DNA of 64,000 nucleotides from Hydractinia symbiolongicarpus. Lineage: Eukaryota > Cnidaria > Hydrozoa > Anthoathecata > Hydractiniidae. The stretch is from contig NC_079882.1 of the NCBI RefSeq assembly GCF_029227915.1, forward strand, positions 12,586,001 through 12,650,000, given 5' to 3'. Shown here one piece after another: positions 59,271 through 64,000 of this stretch (positions within the stretch are counted from its first letter, which is position 1; each line of letters begins with the position of its first letter). Under the pieces are notes generated by a model that worked only from the letters and a program-made list of their open reading frames with translations, did no database searches and was not told the origin of the DNA. The position numbers and the translations under genes were made by a program.

Positions 59271-62200
59271 AAAAACGAGATTTATCCGACCTGAAAGATG
59301 ACGTTATATTGAGCTCACTCTTCCCAAGTGATGTCAAAGCCACCCGAAATGATCGTTCCACTACACTGAAAGACGAATTATTAGCAGTTAAAGATGACAA
59401 ATCCAAGCAGGCCCAGCTTAATAGTATATTATTTCCACAAAAATCTCAAGAACGTCGCGCAACCGATCCAGTCTCCGAGTTTATGTCACTAAATAACAAT
59501 GTTAGAACTAAACTTGATAACGGGCAGCCTAACGCCCAGTTTTTTAATGCTCAAGCAGATTTAACCAATCAGAAACAAGACATTAATGCACAGTCTGACG
59601 TTAGTCTGATGAGTTTTAACGCGCCTATAGTTAACAAACAAACCGCTGTACCTTCGCAAGAAACAGCAGCATTTCGGGAGGATAATTTGATGGACCAACA
59701 AGCAGCTGTCAATCCAGCATTGTTTGCTTCAAATTTTATGCCTTTATCTGAGAAAAATACTCCGACTCAAATAATTTCCGATGGTAAGTTGGTACTATGG
59801 TAGATTTTAATACCTGTGTCGGTAGTGTTGTTCCTAATATTTTAATATTCTATTAGGAAAGCATCACAAAAAGAAATATAAGATATTTCTTTGACCCATA
59901 ATTTTCTGTACTGGGGCTAAAAATCAATCTTCTGAAAAATGTAAACAAGTTTTTATTGATCGTTGAAAGTTGTCAGGCGATTCCTGCAGAAAGTTACTTG
60001 CATGCAAAACACACACACATACCTTTGTCTTGTAATCTATAATAAGTGTTTCTCAAAATTTTAGTTCGGCGATCTTACGTACCCATGTACCCAGTATACG
60101 GCTCGTATAGCTGGCAAGGAAACGGTTACTTCAACCCACAGTTGCCCTATTTAAATAATGGCAAATCTTATATTCCCTACAGCATGGAAACAAAGTTAAA
60201 AGATTTAAAACCAATTCCAGCACAAGCGAGTGGTAATAATGTTTGTCACGACACGCTGCCACACAAACATTCATACCACTCACTCATTATACATTTCTCC
60301 AAATATTTACAGTTGCCTAAACGAAAATATTCGTGAGATTAATTTTTGCGACTTTTTTACTGTATTAGTAACATTGTATCTTTTCAAAAAATGACATCAG
60401 CTGCCATAAGCGAGAAGAAATCTGCGTAGAATTTTTACGAAATACCCCACTTCGTGAAATATAATTCCTTTCCCATGACATATGTTTACGTATTTATTTC
60501 GAATACACCTCTTTCTCAAACTTCTCCGTAAATGCTGGACATATTGGTCCCTTTCTGTAACTTTTTTACCTAATTTTTCCTCTTTACCCCACACTTTCCA
60601 AAACAAACTTCTAGTCACTTTTGTACTACCAAGGATATGTTTGGTATCACTGCATATAAATTTTTTTGTTTCTTTTTTCAATTTCTTGCAAATCATTGTT
60701 CCTAAATGCAATAATTCACGAAAATTAATCTTAGTGAATAATTCACGTAAAAAATAAACGTTAGAAATACAACACTGTGTTAACTTCTCCTACTTTTAGT
60801 GAGTAAGAAAACTATAATTCCTCAGTCTTTCATTCAACAAGACGCAAAACCTGCTCCTGCTGTATACTCACCACAATACAAGAAGTCGGCGGTTCCTCTT
60901 TCACTCACAGCCCCGCACAAATCACCGTCATCAGAGTCGTTTCCTGTACAGTTAAGAATAAACTCACCAAATAATAAATTAAGAGGAATAGTTCCACATG
61001 TTGCAGAATACGGTAAGTCCTAGCCTGTTTGTTTAGCAAGTAGAGAAAGATATAACTCATTAATTCGTAGGAATATTAATACTACGTTGACAAAGACATA
61101 ATTTACACTTTAAAATTAAAAACGATGTAAACAACTTTCTTGACAACTATTTAACTGCAATGTCAGAAAATTTCGCGAAAGAAAAATTTATGTTATTTCT
61201 ACAGTAAAGAATTTTAAAAAGGTCAATTATAACAGATAGAAATATCATTCTGAACACTTAATTTCAAAATTTTCACGCGAGATTTTACGACATTACCTTG
61301 CACACACACTTCATACGAGTGTGTAGATTTCACTTACTGATTTTCTCCTCCATGGGGTTTGTTTTGCAGGGGAAACAGTAGAATCTATCCAACAAGCTCA
61401 GCGTGTGATGGATTACAAAAAGAGTATTATACCACAAACTTCGTATAGTGCTAATGTATATAAGAAAGACACCATCCCAGAACCCCCTTCTCCACAAGTG
61501 TCGTTTTCAAAAACACCACAGAAGAAATCGAAAGTGAAGACCAATAAATCTAAAGAGGCCAGCAAAAAATCTAAAAAAACATCTAAAAAATCAACTGATT
61601 CAAAATCACAACGTCAGTATATTCCCCAATACCAATTTCAACAGCAATATGGTCCTTACATCGCCAACTACCAACAACAAAACCCTTTCTCAATGCAACA
61701 AAGTGTGGTTCAATACACTGCGCCACAAAGCTCAGCTCAAGTACAAAATATGGATGGTATGCATACCAGGCCTCTTATTACAGGTACTGTTACACACCTA
61801 CATACACACGGACGGTTTTTACGTGCTAATTCCAAATACTTTACAATTTTTTTAATTTTTTTATTTGCTTTTAGATGAGAAATGTGCCGACCAATATATT
61901 AGTTGTGGTGACTTTGCTAAAAATAATTACTGTACAAACTTTCCCGAGCTGATGAAGATTCAGTGCAGACAGTCATGTGGTTATTGTGGTATGAATATCT
62001 GTTATGAACATTTTCTATCTACCTATCTATGTACACTAGTTCCAATCACATCAATACACTAGCTGCGCGTCGGTTAACACAGTTTAAACTTCCTTTAGCG
62101 CCACCGCCAACAGTAAACAATGCAACACTTCCGACTGCTGCAGTTGCATCTGCCAAACCTACTGCACCATTAGCTGCAAAAAGCAAGGACAACAGCTCGG

Positions 62201-64000
62201 TGCATGTCAAAGACGATACGCCTGATGTAGGGAGCGGTTCCGGCGAAAGTGATGCACAGTCAGGATCAGGAGAAACAGGTCTGTTTTTAACACCAAATAA
62301 TACATAAAAATACAAAAACCAAAAAAAAAAAAAAAATAATAAATAAATAATTACAAAATCTACTTACACGCAAATTTTCTTTAGCTACTCCAACCGTCTC
62401 TGGTGGAAAACGATTCAAAGTTACTAATCAAGCCGAAGATGCTGGATCCGGATCCGGATCAAATTCCAACGAAGAATCAGGTAACTCTGAAAGTGGTTCT
62501 GCAGAATCTGGATCAGGTTTGTCTGATGATGCCACACCATTAGTAAGAGAATCTAAAGTTCCCAACTTAAATGTAGCACGAAGTAATATTCCTGCATCAA
62601 AAGTCATACCTAAGGCAAGTTTAGGGGATTTTACATTCCCTGTTAAGAAAAGTACTATACCAGCAGCTGTCACCAACGCTGATGATGAAGATGAAAGTGG
62701 TTCCGGAAGTGGATCTGGGGATGAGTCAGGAGAAGAGTCTGGAAGTGATGCTGATGACGCTCACAGTGGTAAGTATACCGTTGAGCCTTCTTTTATTTTT
62801 GTTCTACAACCAGAATTTAGTACTCTTTTATCATTAGTAATTATCTCTACAGACAAAAAGAGTGAGACTCTAAAGAAACTCGCTCCCAAAGCTCTTCCGA
62901 AGCCAAAACCAGCAAAAAAGAAGACAGTAGCGCCAGTACCAGTAAAACAAAAAACAAGACCAACGAAAAAGAAATCAGTGGTAGCAAAACCATCATTACC
63001 TGGACCTTATCCTAAAATTGATTTAAAAGCAATCGCATCTGCATTAGCTCATTACGAAGAAGCTGCCCTTGAATTAGCAGGTGAATATCCAAAACCTGCT
63101 TCAGATTTGACCGAGTATACACGTTCGTTCATTCCGCATCCAGTGAACGTTGAGGAGCAAAAACTAGATAAATACAGGCAAAATATTCAAGTAGCAAAAA
63201 TAATGACAGAGGAACGTCGGAAGAAAGACGCTATACCAAAGTTTTTAAAATTAACAAAAGATGTGCTTAAAGATGAGGAAGAGAAGAGTCCAAACAATGC
63301 TGACAGTTTGGACTCTGTCAGACAAAGATTCGAAATACCGGGTTTGGAACCAACATTAAATGATTATTATGCCGAAACTGGCAAAATTAACCCGTTTGAT
63401 AATAGTCAGAAGTCTTACAAGAAGTCAAGAATTGAAGTTGAAAAGAAAAACAAGAAGAGCAAATACCAGCAATTAGTTGGTGACCCGTATGAATACTTAA
63501 GAAATATGCCTGTCGGAGCTTCGATGGAGCCCATTATGGATCCCAAAACTCGTTCCACTATACCGTCTGATCACTCTTATCCGGTGTTTTTGATGAAAGT
63601 TTCACCAGCTGGAAAAAAGTATATAGATGAACCAGGTAAATTTGCATTCTTATACTTTGGAACATCCTTCACCTAATCTCCTCCACACTTACTATGTGTC
63701 GTTTTCTTAATCCATTACATATCACACCTAACCGCACTTTAATTTCTTAGCATCACGACGTGGAAAAATCAGAAAGGTTGACGCAGAGGGAGTTTTATTA
63801 GCAGATGAATCATCAAAGCGAGTCGTTGCACCACCACCACCAGCTGTTATTGTTGCACCACCTGTCCAAGCACCTGTCCAAGCACCTTTTGTTGCACCTC
63901 CACCACCAGCTCCATTTAGGGCACCTGTTTATCAACCCCAGTATGCCCCTCCTAACTCAGAAATCTATGGCGGTCCTTCTGCTTACAACATGCAACAACA
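59271..64000 (+). CDS. modular ShKT-domain protein with repeated basic-x-x-[IV]-P motif (partial)
   Basis: Nine exons in phase: 59271-59783, 60065-60232, 60800-61012, 61370-61783, 61875-61988, 62099-62278, 62385-62768, 62853-63635 and 63751 onward; all internal exons are phase 1-1. Both gene ends are outside or undetected. Exon 5 is one ShKT domain with six cysteines spaced 6-8-10-3-2, ending CGYC; these domains are extracellular disulfide modules first named from an anemone channel blocker but common in ordinary secreted proteins, and nothing here marks it as a toxin. Exons 6-7 carry Ser-Gly/acidic tracts (GSGSGDESGEESGSD) that could be glycosaminoglycan sites. Exon 4 has a Lys/Ser tract and Gln-rich stretch; exon 9 is Pro/Ala-rich (VAPPPPAVIVAPP). 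Motifs such as KKSIIP, KKDTIP, RSNIP, RSFIP and RSTIP recur throughout. Probably extracellular matrix or secreted precursor; no orthologue recognised. Confidence 0.8.

Noticed and set aside
60397-60757. Opposed 104- and 91-codon frames in a ShKT-gene intron
   Set aside because: Mutual antisense shadows without homology; lie between two phased exons.
1-64000. CRISPR arrays, bacterial operons, riboswitches
   Set aside because: None seen; gene structure is that of an animal nuclear genome.

Overview
This window is animal nuclear DNA: AT-rich, with small exons bounded by GT/AG splice sites, long repeat-filled introns, and many transposon relics. The retroelement types, the SINEs and an ShKT-domain extracellular protein suggest a cnidarian, possibly a hydrozoan. 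That placement is inference; no species is claimed. Gene models were assembled by hand by joining open segments across splice sites and checking that phase is kept at every junction.

Layout. (1) <1-3966, minus: N-terminal nine exons of a TM9SF4-like nonaspanin, running off the left edge. (2) 4-9 kb: intergenic, with a tRNA-like hairpin and a decayed non-LTR reverse transcriptase. (3) 8997-11661, minus: complete two-exon gene for a five-finger C2H2 protein with a C-terminal coiled coil. (4) 13948-18999, plus: complete RPS12 (eS12) gene whose introns carry box C/D snoRNA candidates, SINEs and two DNA elements. (5) 19.4-22.0 kb: an 81-bp tandem duplication and a 5'-truncated non-LTR retrotransposon, itself split by an unusual foldback-like element. 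(6) 22816-33764, minus: complete 15-exon PRIM2 gene (primase large subunit) with all four Fe-S cysteines; intron 1 and intron 12 hold MITEs, a hairpin and a ~180-bp tandem array. (7) 34-38 kb: a perfect 60-bp palindrome, a short element with a 10-bp target duplication, and a truncated PIF/Harbinger transposase gene. (8) 38208-41008, minus: three-exon gene for a small secreted, probably GPI-anchored protein of unknown family. (9) 41-45.4 kb: intergenic, with one MITE and one hairpin. (10) 45456-54132, plus: complete nine-exon ethanolaminephosphotransferase gene (EPT1/SELENOI family). A hAT-like element sits exactly on the intron 3 donor site. (11) 54.3-59.2 kb: mostly empty, with two unassigned coding-like segments. 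(12) 59271->64000, plus: interior of a large modular protein with an ShKT domain, Ser-Gly acidic tracts and about fifteen copies of a short basic-x-x-[IV]-P motif. Every exon in it is phase 1-1.

Most genes are unrelated housekeeping loci (translation, DNA priming, phospholipid synthesis, membrane trafficking) on both strands; no operon-like logic is visible. The most unusual signals are the motif-repeat protein, the splice-donor-duplicating transposon, the RPS12 snoRNA set and the inverted-array element inside the retrotransposon.
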